Positions 33,562-43,190 of a DNA stretch of 64,000 bases are shown one piece after another. Source of the stretch: Terriglobia bacterium (GTDB taxonomy: Bacteria > Acidobacteriota > Terriglobia > Versatilivoradales > Versatilivoraceae); contig OX638355.1 of NCBI GenBank assembly GCA_951813285.1, positions 2,108,653-2,172,652 of the forward strand. Reading direction: 5' to 3'. The translations under genes were made by a program, and so were the position numbers. Position 1 is the stretch's first letter; the number at the start of each line of letters is the position of its first letter. The notes below the pieces were generated by a model. It saw nothing but the letters and a program-made list of their open reading frames with translations, made no database searches and had not been told where the DNA came from.

Positions 33562-35340
33562 TCATCGCGTCATGAAAACCGGGTATTCGCTTAACTCACC
33601 CTCCAACGTCTTCGCCAGGAGGCGTGCTTGAATCTCCAGCAGGCGACGGTAACCGACACGGTAGCCGAAAAGCGGATGAGTTACCAGTGTATCCATTCGC
33701 GATTCGTATGCCCGAAAGAAGTGTTTCCGCCCAGTTGGCGTCAGTGCAATGGCGCGTCCTGCTGTAACGAAATGGCTTTCTGAGACCATCTGGGTATTGA
33801 TTGCACTCAGTACGGCCGAGTCGGCGATGAGGGGTCGCAATGGCTCCATCAGATCCAACGCCAGTGCCGGCCGGCCATGACGCAACTGATGATAGAAACC
33901 CACCATGGGATCAAAACCCACTGCGTAGCAAGCCACGGTAAGGTCCTTGGTCAGCAGGCTGTAGCCGAGCGAAAGCATTGCATTGACCGGGTCTCGCGGA
34001 GGCCGCCGGTTTCGGGCACGGAAGTCGAAGCGAAAGCCGGACTCTCCATCCCGCTTTCCGTCCCGCTTCAACATGCCGGAGAAGAGCCCGAAATAGAGGC
34101 GTGCCGCCAAGCCCTCCAAACCCAGAAGCTCCTGGAGCGAACTCGCGGCCTCAGACCGTTCAGCCAGGCGCTTGAGTTCGCGCAATTCCCACCGGGGAGG
34201 TTCCAGGTGATTGCGCAACAGCATGGTGCGTTGATTGCGGATCTTGCCCGACACCAGCCGGCGGGCGATCCGTTGGCAAAACCAATCCTCGCCTGCCAAC
34301 CGGAACTGCGCTTGGCGCAGCAGAACGTTCTTGGTGTTAAGACCGCTCGTAACGCCATAGAACCAGCCTCCCTGGGAGAAGTAGCAGATCGGCTTTTCGC
34401 TTTGGCATAATTCCTGCACGGCTTGTGTGCTGATCTGGACGCTCCCCATCAGATTTACCTGGCATATCTCGTTTATCCGCACATCTTGAACCACCTTGTT
34501 TCTTTCCTTGATGCGGAGGAGGCCACCGGTCTTGCCCACGCGCAGCCCTTGCGAGTTCAGGTAGAGAGGTCGGAGGTCGGAGCGCGGGGCCGCCAGCAGT
34601 CGAGCCCCTGACGCCACCGGCTCCGCAGGCTTCTTGCGCAGCTCTTCAAACAATGACAATTGTTCCGGTTTGCCATTGCCGGATTGGGATTGCAACTGCC
34701 AGGTTTCATCCGGCATGCAGATGGAGACCAGAGAGCAGCCCGGACACTTCGGAGAGTCGACGAGAGGGGCAGGTATCTCGGTGGCCGTCGCTGCCTCCCA
34801 AGCGCCTGCGATGGCCTGCTCCGCTTCCGCGATGGTCTCGCTGTTGAATCGGATTCGGACTCGTTGCCGCGTCTTGTGATAGAAGACGAACCCCTCCTCG
34901 CAGCAATAGCCATTGGCTTGCAGGACGAGCGCCTGCACCGCCAGTTGAACGCGGTCGGGGGGCCAGGCTTCGATACCGTCCTCACCACTCTTCGGCCGAC
35001 CATGCTTGTAGTCCACCGGCGTGGCGCGGTTATCGGCGAACTCGGCCAGGTCGAGCTTGGCGATGACGCGATGCTTCTCGGATGAGAGCGTGATCGAGCG
35101 CACCACGACCGGCTCTTCGGTCTCTTGGCCAGGCTGGGGCGCCGATCGGCCCTCCCTATCGACGCGCTTGTGCTGGGCGGCGCCCTCGGCGGTGTGCTCG
35201 TTATGCACGAAGACTCCCTGAACCTGCTCGAAGAAGAAGAGCCGAGGGCAGTAAACATACTCATTGATCATGCGCGCGGAGAGATAGTCGGGCAGGGACC
35301 GACGAATCGTTTCGAGCTCTGGGGCAGGCAGAGCGCTCAC
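33562..35340 (-). CDS. cas4-cas1: Cas4-Cas1 fusion, type I-G adaptation protein
   Basis: 592 residues. The Cas4 part (~1-215) has the iron-sulfur cysteines C31 (YVYCPRLFFF), C199, C202 and C208 (CPGCSLVSIC) and RecB-type nuclease residues D97 (AKLDLAEF) and D110-x-K112 (VDYKHG). The Cas1 part (~245-592) starts RPLYLNSQGLRVGK and shows the conserved metal-site region NAMLSLGYSLL, then GFYHQLRHGRPALALDLMEPLRP. This fusion is typical of type I-G (I-U) systems. Cas1 integrates prespacers; Cas4 trims them and selects the PAM. It lies 16 bases after cas2 and ends 182 bases before the array. Confidence 0.95.
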   Translation of the reverse strand: MSALPAPELETIRRSLPDYLSARMINEYVYCPRLFFFEQVQGVFVHNEHTAEGAAQHKRVDREGRSAPQPGQETEEPVVVRSITLSSEKHRVIAKLDLAEFADNRATPVDYKHGRPKSGEDGIEAWPPDRVQLAVQALVLQANGYCCEEGFVFYHKTRQRVRIRFNSETIAEAEQAIAGAWEAATATEIPAPLVDSPKCPGCSLVSICMPDETWQLQSQSGNGKPEQLSLFEELRKKPAEPVASGARLLAAPRSDLRPLYLNSQGLRVGKTGGLLRIKERNKVVQDVRINEICQVNLMGSVQISTQAVQELCQSEKPICYFSQGGWFYGVTSGLNTKNVLLRQAQFRLAGEDWFCQRIARRLVSGKIRNQRTMLLRNHLEPPRWELRELKRLAERSEAASSLQELLGLEGLAARLYFGLFSGMLKRDGKRDGESGFRFDFRARNRRPPRDPVNAMLSLGYSLLTKDLTVACYAVGFDPMVGFYHQLRHGRPALALDLMEPLRPLIADSAVLSAINTQMVSESHFVTAGRAIALTPTGRKHFFRAYESRMDTLVTHPLFGYRVGYRRLLEIQARLLAKTLEGELSEYPVFMTR

Positions 35341-35356
35341 AATGGTTTCACCTCCG

Positions 35357-35662
<306 letters not shown>

Positions 35663-35739
35663 TCAGGAGGCCGACTCAGACTGGGCTTGGGTGCTGCCGG
35701 AAATCATCACGACCACCGGTATGAGTTGGCGGTCGTAGC

Positions 35740-36672
35740 TCATACAGGTACAGCAGGTGCAAAATTGCGATATTTGTCTCTGGTAATTCGCTGACTTCGG
35801 TAGATCTCAACAATCCCTCTGGCAAAAAGATTCTTCCGATCTGGTCGGGGCTTTTGCAACTCGGCCAAGCTGAGCAGTGAACGCACGGTGTCAATGTTCA
35901 AGGGCATTTCCCAGATCGGCCATGTGAAAAGCACACCTTCGCTTCGTCGTTGTGTAAAGCCGGTGGTATGGAGTTTCCTTTCCCCAGGTGCGGTAGGGAA
36001 GAGGGGCAGTGCTTCCACCGCGAGACGGTTGGCGCCGCGCATGGTGCGCACAGGATCGCCCGAAGGTTCCTCCCAACGCAGGGCGTACCTGCGGTCATCC
36101 AGGGGATCCCAGCGAAGGCTCGGCTTGGAATCCGAGTACTGCCACGACTCGAACAGGGAAGCGCGCAAATGGCCGGGGTTGGTTTTTTCCACCAGTTCTC
36201 GCATGGACCCGATGAAGTGCTGATGTCCTGCTCCGCTCATGGTTCGCAGAGCTGTGTCCTGAATACGTTGGTCTTTGGCCGACACTTGTAGGCTATCGCA
36301 GCCAAAAGCGGCAATGAAATCCGCATAGTGCCGATCAGTAAGGTCCGCTGCGTTGTAGGCAGATCGAGCCACTTTCCGGAATTCCTCACAACTGATCGTT
36401 AGATCGTCGGCAAACCTAAACGAAGGATCATCCTTCATCGCGGCTAAGGCCGGAATGAGCAAGTCAATCAAACTATCCGCCGTAAGTCTTGCGTTCCTCA
36501 TCAAGACAGGGGACCACTGCCCCGCTCGCATCTCCCAACGTACGCGCCAGTCCGATTGAGAGGCTACCTTCGTCGCAATCCGTAACACGCCAATAGCCGC
36601 GAGAAATCCTAGCGGATTGCTGCCGTCGAGTCCGTTGAGTAAGAGACTTGGAGTGGCTTCATTTGCCGTCAT
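35740..36672 (-). CDS. Type I-G Cas8-like / Cas3-extension protein
   Basis: 310 residues. The ATG at 36672 overlaps the cas3 stop as ATGA, so the two are translationally coupled; a longer reading to 36771 lies inside cas3 and is rejected. The N-terminus LNGLDGSNPLGFLAAIGVLR resembles the opening motif of large-subunit-like proteins of I-G loci (Csx17: a Gly/Pro-rich turn then a LxALGxLR helix) and of a family annotated as Cas3-extension. It is far shorter than Csx17. Later segments (WDPLDDRRYALRWEEPSGDP, MRGANRLAVEALPLFPTAP, LPTF-like TWPIWEMPLN) support a Cascade-associated role. No other Cas8 candidate is in the operon. Confidence 0.7.
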   Translation of the reverse strand: MTANEATPSLLLNGLDGSNPLGFLAAIGVLRIATKVASQSDWRVRWEMRAGQWSPVLMRNARLTADSLIDLLIPALAAMKDDPSFRFADDLTISCEEFRKVARSAYNAADLTDRHYADFIAAFGCDSLQVSAKDQRIQDTALRTMSGAGHQHFIGSMRELVEKTNPGHLRASLFESWQYSDSKPSLRWDPLDDRRYALRWEEPSGDPVRTMRGANRLAVEALPLFPTAPGERKLHTTGFTQRRSEGVLFTWPIWEMPLNIDTVRSLLSLAELQKPRPDRKNLFARGIVEIYRSQRITRDKYRNFAPAVPV

Positions 36673-39647
36673 TGTGACTCCTCCAGTCCGCTCTGACGCC
36701 AATCGGCCAGACGCAGCAGGGCTTCCAGCCAAGCCAAGCCCCACCAGCCATAACGACGCACCAGCCGCCAATAGCGATCGGCGACGCCGGAGTCCACACG
36801 CTCAAGATTAGTGGGGCCGGACCAGTGCGTCCTCTGTCCTCGCAACTCGAAATCTACATCCAAACACCGCTCGTCGAATACTACTGGCGCAAGAGGCCGG
36901 CAGTAGCCATGGTGGCTGGCAATTAAATGAAGAACCAAGTCGAGCAGATCGTTCCTTTCCGGCAAAAGCACCAACGCGCTTTCGGCCAAGCGCACCGAAA
37001 GCAGTTCGTGCCGCCAGCCTTTGGGATAGCCGGAAGCGGCCCTGGACTTTTCGAAAGCTGACTGACTTCTCGGCATTTCGGCAGATTTGGCCAGAGGTTC
37101 TCCGCCCAATCCCGACCATCGAGCGCCGCCACGCAACAAAGACTGAAATCGAGAATCGGCCTTGCCCAAGTCGTGAAACAGGCCCGCGCAAGCGATGGCT
37201 CCGACCAAGTCATCCGGCAAGCCGCAACCAGTGGCATGACGCCGGGCGAACGTTTCAACTCCTAGAAGGTGCGTTTGAAGCTTGACGGGGGATCCGTTGC
37301 AGTGCGAAATACCGGATGCAGCAGCGTCGTCCTCATCACTGAAATGGTTGGCTTCGAGGGTGAGTTCCGGTATGCGCTGCCGCCCGACGAGGACGATACT
37401 GTCGCCGCCGACAACGCGATAGGCACGGGCCAGCTTGGAGCCGGAGTATTCCTTACTCAACTCTCTTGCCGCGTTTGGCAACCAAGACCAGTGTTCCGGG
37501 AGCGATTCAGAGTCGGCGAGATTCTGTAGAAGCGCCTTCAAGGCATTGCCGACCTCACGCGGGTCGTCGTCGTACTTCTGCTCCAGACCCTTGAGCAGTT
37601 CCTCTGCGGGACCTCTGGCCGTTACCGCATCCGGCCAATCGTCCACCAACTTCGGGTGCAAGCGGAGGATAGGCTTGGCCCGGGCCAGCCGATGGGCGTA
37701 ATCACCCACGTCCAAGTCGGCGTCCGGCGGCAGGTCTCCGAGTTGACGCTCCGGCCCAGGATGGTCGGCTGGAATCACAACAACATCGCCGGGACGAATC
37801 TCCCCAGGGTCCGCTGTGATGTGTTCGACTTCTGTCTCGGCTGCCCCCCGCCATCGGATTATCCGACGTTCCGCCTTGGACGAACTGTCTTCGCCAATGC
37901 CATCCTCTGTGCCGATTCCTTCCACGTCGGCACTGTCGTCTGCGGCATCTACTCCGGTCAACCAACGCTTGAACACACCGACTGGCACCGGGAGAGTTTC
38001 ACTACTGCTTGGCGGACACAAGCACAATGACACAAGCGCATGTTTTCGTGATTCTTCGCTCTTCAGATTCAGGTCAGCGCGCCAGCAGACCTGCACATCT
38101 GCCGCGCCTTCACGAGGACCGTGCAGGAACGGAGCCACATCAGGAGAAGGTTGTGGCTCCGGTGCTGTCTGCGCCCAGCAATCAACATGGGCGGGAAGCA
38201 TCACCGGGGCACTGCCGGAGGGTGCGTTGAGCGAAGAATGTCCGTCCGGAAGATAGGCGATTCCGAAATCGACCTCACCGTTTTCGTCTTTGCACTCGTC
38301 GAGCCAATTCCAAGTCTTGGCAAGAGACTCGCCGTATACGGGGTCGTCCCCTTTGTCACCTGTCTGGTCGCCACCTATGAGAATCGCCGCTCGCGCACCG
38401 ATCTTCCGCCCCATGCGATTCAACCGACCAAAGCGCTGGCGCAGGGCATCAAGACTTGCGCACTCGGTCACCAGGCCGTCAAAGTCAAGATCGGCCCCCA
38501 CTTCCAGAGTTTGGGTAGCCACCACGATCATCGGCTTTGCCAAAGCGCGTTTGTTTGCTTGGCCGGATTCAAGACATTTCAAGTGTTGTTTAACCAGGGC
38601 ATCCTTGTCGACGGGGCGCATCCGACCGGTTAGCAGGACAACGTCAATGTCGTCCCGGGTGTGGAGCAAGCGATAAGTCTCCCGCGCCGTGGCAACACGG
38701 TTGACAAACGCCACGATCGCACGGCGTTCGTCGTTGACCAGCCCCGATGCAACCTCAGCCAAAGCCTTGGCTATCACGCTGGCGGCCTGCTTCCCCTTGG
38801 CTTTTTTGACTTTCTTCAGAACGGCTGGCTTGTGTGCCAGTTGACGCTGACCCAGCGGGTGACCAAGATCGCGACTTTCTTCGGATAGGTCCTCGAACAG
38901 ATCTACCCCCGGTGGCGGGGTCGCCGACATCACGACCGGGCAAAAAGGACGCTCAAGCGACGCATGTCCCCATTCTTGATAGCGTCGAACCGCTTGCAGG
39001 GTCTGCAGGAACGGCTGGGCACAATGCGCCTCGTCGAGCAGGATAAGACTGTCGTTAGCGATCAATCCCGCAGCTATCGGCCACGTGCCATGGCCACGTC
39101 CATAGCCGCGAAACAACAGGCGAGAGCCGACTTGATCGACGGTCGAGGCCACCACCATAGGCTGAAGCGGGCTGTTCATCCAAGCCTCTGACCGATACAT
39201 GCCACCGCGCAATATATAAGCTGCCAGCGGCTGTGCCTTCTCGAATCCGTTCGCCTCGCCGTGGGCAATCTGGCGCAGATTGTCCGCAACCCGCCTGATA
39301 ACGCTGCCCTGCGCCCTCTTAAGATGGTCTGCCAACAGGCGGGCCCGCTCGTATGCCTGGTCCACTATCACGCGCCGATCAACGACCAGGAACACGCGAC
39401 GCGGTGCAGTGATGGCTTGCTTCCGCGCCAACCGAGATGCCTGGGCTGCCAAAGCGAATACGGCGATATCCAAGCACGCAGTCTTGCCTGCTGCGGTCGG
39501 CAAGGCAATGGCTTCGGGCCAGGGAGCCTCTGCCCGCTCCAGTACTCTATCCGCCAATTTCTGCTGCCAGGCAAAAGGCCTATGGCCCCACAACTTTTTG
39601 AAGAACTCGGCAAAGTCCGCAGCGCTCAACTCAGTCACGGTCTTCAC
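36669..39647 (-). CDS. cas3: Cas3 helicase-nuclease (helicase-HD order)
   Basis: 992 residues. The superfamily 2 helicase comes first: Walker A LPTAAGKTA (~49-57), DEAH (205-208) in LILLDEAHCAQPF, VMSATPP, and the second RecA domain with VVATQTLEVGADLDFDGLVT and LDALRQRFGRLNRMG. The HD nuclease lies at the C-terminus: LFHDLGKADSRFQ (His-Asp at ~825-826) and SHHGY (~911-915), the arrangement of type I-G Cas3. The start is a GTG at 39647, overlapping the csb2 end by 17 bases; a later GTG at 39638 is also possible. It unwinds and degrades target DNA recruited by Cascade. Confidence 0.95.
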   Translation of the reverse strand: MKTVTELSAADFAEFFKKLWGHRPFAWQQKLADRVLERAEAPWPEAIALPTAAGKTACLDIAVFALAAQASRLARKQAITAPRRVFLVVDRRVIVDQAYERARLLADHLKRAQGSVIRRVADNLRQIAHGEANGFEKAQPLAAYILRGGMYRSEAWMNSPLQPMVVASTVDQVGSRLLFRGYGRGHGTWPIAAGLIANDSLILLDEAHCAQPFLQTLQAVRRYQEWGHASLERPFCPVVMSATPPPGVDLFEDLSEESRDLGHPLGQRQLAHKPAVLKKVKKAKGKQAASVIAKALAEVASGLVNDERRAIVAFVNRVATARETYRLLHTRDDIDVVLLTGRMRPVDKDALVKQHLKCLESGQANKRALAKPMIVVATQTLEVGADLDFDGLVTECASLDALRQRFGRLNRMGRKIGARAAILIGGDQTGDKGDDPVYGESLAKTWNWLDECKDENGEVDFGIAYLPDGHSSLNAPSGSAPVMLPAHVDCWAQTAPEPQPSPDVAPFLHGPREGAADVQVCWRADLNLKSEESRKHALVSLCLCPPSSSETLPVPVGVFKRWLTGVDAADDSADVEGIGTEDGIGEDSSSKAERRIIRWRGAAETEVEHITADPGEIRPGDVVVIPADHPGPERQLGDLPPDADLDVGDYAHRLARAKPILRLHPKLVDDWPDAVTARGPAEELLKGLEQKYDDDPREVGNALKALLQNLADSESLPEHWSWLPNAARELSKEYSGSKLARAYRVVGGDSIVLVGRQRIPELTLEANHFSDEDDAAASGISHCNGSPVKLQTHLLGVETFARRHATGCGLPDDLVGAIACAGLFHDLGKADSRFQSLLRGGARWSGLGGEPLAKSAEMPRSQSAFEKSRAASGYPKGWRHELLSVRLAESALVLLPERNDLLDLVLHLIASHHGYCRPLAPVVFDERCLDVDFELRGQRTHWSGPTNLERVDSGVADRYWRLVRRYGWWGLAWLEALLRLADWRQSGLEESQ

Positions 39648-41988
39648 CTTTCTCAGCCATCGGCCGGCACAGGCCGTATCCCCGGAAGCGACCCGCCCCT
39701 ACGAGCACAGGCCCGCGCACCGGCTCGTCAAAGACGATCACCGCGTGACTATGGCTCCGTCGCCCGCCGCCGTTCTTACGCATCAGTTGCGGATACTCCC
39801 TCGCATGGGGTACGCCCTCAACCAGCGAAACCGGGTGCAGCAACACCTCGCGCGGGCGTGGCAGGCCGATGTGTCCGCACATGTCTTTCACGCTCTCTGC
39901 CGCCCGCTCCCACTTGTCCTTGCCATCGAAATGTCGGTTCAGAACCACTGGAGTCACGCTTGCCCAACAGCGCGACACTCGCGTCCAGGTGGCCGGGTCG
40001 AGGTTTCTCGGCGGGCTTTCTCGGGTTTCCAATTCAATAGCGCATTCGAACCATTGGCCATCGAACAACCGGTGTTCACGCGGTAATCCGGTAGCCGGAT
40101 CGCGTAGAAACGGTTCGAAGCAATGACCGGCTTCCTGCTGATCCAAGCCTGCCGGAAGAACCAGAGCCAAACCCATAATGCGGCTGTCTGCATGTTCCGA
40201 GCCGACGAAGGGGAGAGACGTAAAGGCGAGATGCGGTTCGGAGGTGGGCGTTCCGTCCAAGCGATGACCACTGAGCCACTCGGGTGGCGGTTGTTCGGGA
40301 CACGATCCCATCAAGAGTCCGCGCAAGGCCACCGTGAGCTTGAGCGTCGCCGGCAGAGACACGCGCTTGCCTTTGATGCCGAGGACAACGAGCCGAGAAT
40401 CGAAAACCGGGCCTGGAGCTTCGGAGACCTTGTCTTTCGAGGGTCTTTCGTATCCCTGCCAGCGACCCGGAACTGGGCGCAGACTCACGGGTTGGCCGGC
40501 GGGAAAACGATCTTCCACACGCGCTTTCATTTTCTTGATGTATTGTCTTTGCTCGCGAGGACTTCGCGCGTGACTTCGGCTACCTCGTCCGCGCATTGCC
40601 GCAGCAAGTCGATTTCGGATGGTGTCAACATCCGGGGAGCGGGCGAGGTACCGAGCCTCTGAGTAAGTAAGGCAATCGAAGGTGTGGCCGAAGTGCGCCT
40701 TCCACCATTTCTCAAAGTTTGATCCGTGTTTTTGTCGGAGTTCATGCAATTGCTCCTGTGAGGGGTTTAGTTTAGCTGAGTAGGATTTTCCAGTCAGGGT
40801 AATGGCGCCGAGGACTTTGGCGCCCTGTTTCTCGATCCAACCACGCAGATTGGCCAAGGTACCGCCCTGACCGATAAAATCGTCCACCATTACGTATTCG
40901 CGTTCCTTCTCAACCGTTCCGTCAAATGCGGCTTGCCGAGCGAGTCGCCCATAGCCATCGGCGCCGGTGTGGGATACGACATTGGTCTGGACGACAGTGG
41001 TATCAAATGGGATTTCCAAGCGTTCACTTAGCAGTTTTGCCAAGGCAACAGGGATCGCATTGAAGCCTTGCTCGTAGGCATTAGCGCATACCAGCACGGG
41101 GTCTCCGCTTTCGCTGACCGCGGCGATGAGTGCACGAACTGTGGTGATTCCTTCTTCGTCAACCAAGCTGCTAACCAGATTTGCTGCAGCCTCAGCATCA
41201 CCACTTGCCTTCGCGCCGGGGAATTCGGGATGCTGCTTGGCATGGGACTCGCCAACCAGCAATACCGCGTTCGCGAATGCCTTCCAAGGAACCCTTGGCG
41301 GATGCTTCATTGCCTTGAGGTCCGTTTCAGCTTGCTTGATTTCGCCACGAAGATCCCGGTACGCGATCGATGCGGCGCGATTCATGCGCGCTTCCAACAT
41401 CTTCAAGCGCCCGGGGCCCATTACGCGGAGTCGCTGACGGGCAACGCCAGGCGTCGGAATCCAAGCAGGAGGCGGAGGACTGGATTCCAGCCACATTTGC
41501 ACAAAAGAGGCCGAATGCCCCACATGCGTGACCTTGGCGGCCAGCCGTTCCATGGCGGCCCAATGTGTACCCAACTCGGCCTGCGGCCAGATCAGATGCA
41601 CTCTCGGGTCGTGGGGAATGGCAATCGGAAAACCGCGAGGCTGGCGCGATCGATGCTCTGGAAGCTGGGCCAGTCCGGCATCCTTTAGTTTGTTCAGGTC
41701 CCTGCTGGTGGGCAACTTGCGACTGAGGCTCGCGTCGTTGACGGGCACATAGCTGACAACAGGGGCGCGACTGTCGGCATCCGAGGCGGCAATCGCAGGG
41801 GGCGGCAGGGATTCGAGCCAGCGCAGGGCTACGCCTTCGGCTGAGTCTTCGCCGGACTCAAACCAGGCTGCCGCCAACGCCATGAACACCCGATCGGGAT
41901 GCGGTGGCCATTCGGCCTGCCTCTTTCGCGCCCCGTCCGCCGCTGCCATTGACCATCCGTTCAGGTAGTGGATGCCGAGGGCGAACAT
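39631..41988 (-). CDS. csb2: Csb2 (Cas5-Cas6 fusion) with inserted phosphoribosyltransferase-like domain
   Basis: 785 residues. Residues 1-~200 are the normal Csb2 N-terminus (Cas5-like): QAEWPPHPDRVFMALAAAW, YVPVND, LPEHRSRQPRGFPIAIP, HLIWP and KVTHVGHSASFV. Residues ~495-785 are the normal second part: PGRWQGYERP, PPPEWLSGHRLDGTP, HLAFTSLPFVGSEHADSRIMGLALVLP and the glycine-rich Cas6-like end VLVGAGRFRGYGLCRP. Between them lies an in-frame insert (see separate entry), which makes the protein much longer than the ~500 residues I expect for Csb2. The gene is intact and overlaps csb1 by one base (TGATG) and cas3 by 17. Its core job is repeat cleavage and crRNA 5' handle capping in Cascade. Confidence 0.92.
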   Translation of the reverse strand: MFALGIHYLNGWSMAAADGARKRQAEWPPHPDRVFMALAAAWFESGEDSAEGVALRWLESLPPPAIAASDADSRAPVVSYVPVNDASLSRKLPTSRDLNKLKDAGLAQLPEHRSRQPRGFPIAIPHDPRVHLIWPQAELGTHWAAMERLAAKVTHVGHSASFVQMWLESSPPPPAWIPTPGVARQRLRVMGPGRLKMLEARMNRAASIAYRDLRGEIKQAETDLKAMKHPPRVPWKAFANAVLLVGESHAKQHPEFPGAKASGDAEAAANLVSSLVDEEGITTVRALIAAVSESGDPVLVCANAYEQGFNAIPVALAKLLSERLEIPFDTTVVQTNVVSHTGADGYGRLARQAAFDGTVEKEREYVMVDDFIGQGGTLANLRGWIEKQGAKVLGAITLTGKSYSAKLNPSQEQLHELRQKHGSNFEKWWKAHFGHTFDCLTYSEARYLARSPDVDTIRNRLAAAMRGRGSRSHARSPREQRQYIKKMKARVEDRFPAGQPVSLRPVPGRWQGYERPSKDKVSEAPGPVFDSRLVVLGIKGKRVSLPATLKLTVALRGLLMGSCPEQPPPEWLSGHRLDGTPTSEPHLAFTSLPFVGSEHADSRIMGLALVLPAGLDQQEAGHCFEPFLRDPATGLPREHRLFDGQWFECAIELETRESPPRNLDPATWTRVSRCWASVTPVVLNRHFDGKDKWERAAESVKDMCGHIGLPRPREVLLHPVSLVEGVPHAREYPQLMRKNGGGRRSHSHAVIVFDEPVRGPVLVGAGRFRGYGLCRPMAEKGEDRD
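40519..41304 (-). other. Phosphoribosyltransferase-like insert inside csb2
   Basis: Csb2 residues ~229-490. The recognisable domain is residues ~232-465. The PRPP-binding loop is VMVDDFIGQGGTLAN (residues 366-380, 40849-40893): two hydrophobic residues, DD, then GQGGT, the class I phosphoribosyltransferase signature. Upstream are HPEFPGAKASGDAEAA, VLVCANAYEQGFNAIPVALA and SHTGADGYGRLARQAAFDG; downstream are VLGAITLTGK and FDCLTYSEARYLARSPDVDT. I recall this combination from large multidomain proteins of phages and conjugative elements. A basic linker (MRGRGSRSHARSPREQRQYIKKMKAR, residues 465-490) follows. GC counts of 60-base lines are 27, 31, 39, 27 and 34 of 60 inside (40741, 40861, 40921, 40981, 41041) against 39-41 of 60 outside (39841, 40441, 41881). 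Confidence 0.88.
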
Positions 41989-43190
41989 CAGCCTTCCTCT
42001 CCCCCCGACGTGCTCGCCAACTCCTGGCTGCGCCGAACCAGTTCGACAAGATCGGGCGATGGGGTCAACTCAATTTCGTCCTCCCATGGCAGCCCCGCGT
42101 TCTTCGCCTCGGCAATCGCCGCTTCCAACAGTTTTAGGGCGTCTTCGGGACCAAGTTCAAATTCCCGTGGAGTTTCTCCGGGGCGGTCGAGCAGTTCCCA
42201 CTCCGACGCCTCTACGGCGAACAACTGACAGCGAGAGCGAAGGTCCGTATCAACTCGCGCCAAAGTACCAGCAGCGAGCCCCAGCGCGGCTAACGTGGTA
42301 CGTGCTGCTATATCAGTTTCGTGGTTGGAGTCCGCGGAACCGTTTAGGGGAAAACGGAGCCGACGCAACACGGCCAGAGACAGGGTTGTCATTTGCCGGG
42401 CACTCAAAAACGTAAATCCGCCTTCCGTAATCGTTGGAGTGACGTTTCCGTGATTGGCTTCCGAAGGTCTTCCCGTCTTCAGCTTTTTCTTGCCTTCTGT
42501 CTCATCCAAGGTCCATCGGGGCGCAATGTTGCTTTCAGATTTACGCTCATGAAGTGTGGCCGCGCTACGCATGATCTCTGCAGGATCAATGCGGCTGGAT
42601 GTTCTATTTCCTAACCTCGCATCATACCCGACAATCTCCGACACCACCGCCCGCTGAAACTTGCACCCTAATCCGCCACGAGGTCCGGTCGAGTCCCACA
42701 GTCCAAATACCAGTGCGGTCGGGCATAGTCCAAACAGGTCGGTGGCGTTCCGCGCCTCCGCGGTGTCGAGTATCCGGCCCTTCTCTGATTTACGGAATAT
42801 CGTGCCGGCGAGCAGGCTGTCGCGGAACAACGCATCCGCGACCCGATGAGGGGCCTCCAAGCTGGTCACCGTGAACTTCTTGATCAGTTGCTCCTGATCG
42901 AAGCGCGCTACCAGCAGAGGAAGCCGTACCGTTCCTGCGCGGTGCGCTTCCAGTAGCGCCAACTCCATGCGGTTGGCCTGCGACTGCACCGAATCCAGCA
43001 GAACGCACTGCCGAACCTCGCCGGTTGCGGGATCAATGCGTTCCTCGGTGGCGTATTTGCCGCCTTCGTAGGTTGGGGGAAATACCTTGTCGCCGGGACC
43101 TCCCGCCGGCTGATACTTGGTCACGCAACGAAATGCTGCGGCTGTCCCGCTGACCGCCGCTCTCAAAGTTTTTAGATCGATCGTCGTCAT
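41988..43190 (-). CDS. csb1: Csb1 (Cas7-type backbone of type I-G)
   Basis: 400 residues from the ATG at 43190 (GGAAG then six bases); the frame is open further upstream, but that part has no homology and overlaps the next gene. Family segments: TKYQPAGGPGDKVFPPTYEGG, CVLLDSVQSQANRMELAL (diagnostic for Csb1/GSU0053), GLWDSTGPRGGLGCKFQRAVVSEIVGYD, RSSRIDP-like SSRIDPAEI and a C-terminal region LSLAVLRRLRFPL. Csb1 multimerises along the crRNA spacer in the I-G Cascade. It is the first gene of the minus-strand operon; the promoter should lie in 43191-43482. Confidence 0.92.
   Translation of the reverse strand: MTTIDLKTLRAAVSGTAAAFRCVTKYQPAGGPGDKVFPPTYEGGKYATEERIDPATGEVRQCVLLDSVQSQANRMELALLEAHRAGTVRLPLLVARFDQEQLIKKFTVTSLEAPHRVADALFRDSLLAGTIFRKSEKGRILDTAEARNATDLFGLCPTALVFGLWDSTGPRGGLGCKFQRAVVSEIVGYDARLGNRTSSRIDPAEIMRSAATLHERKSESNIAPRWTLDETEGKKKLKTGRPSEANHGNVTPTITEGGFTFLSARQMTTLSLAVLRRLRFPLNGSADSNHETDIAARTTLAALGLAAGTLARVDTDLRSRCQLFAVEASEWELLDRPGETPREFELGPEDALKLLEAAIAEAKNAGLPWEDEIELTPSPDLVELVRRSQELASTSGGEEG

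Noticed and set aside
35676-35894. A 72-residue frame in the gap before cas2
   Set aside because: Mostly overlaps the preceding cas gene out of frame and shows no motif.
40519-41304. Separate PRTase gene next to csb2
   Set aside because: There is no stop or independent start; the insert is in one continuous frame with both Csb2 halves.
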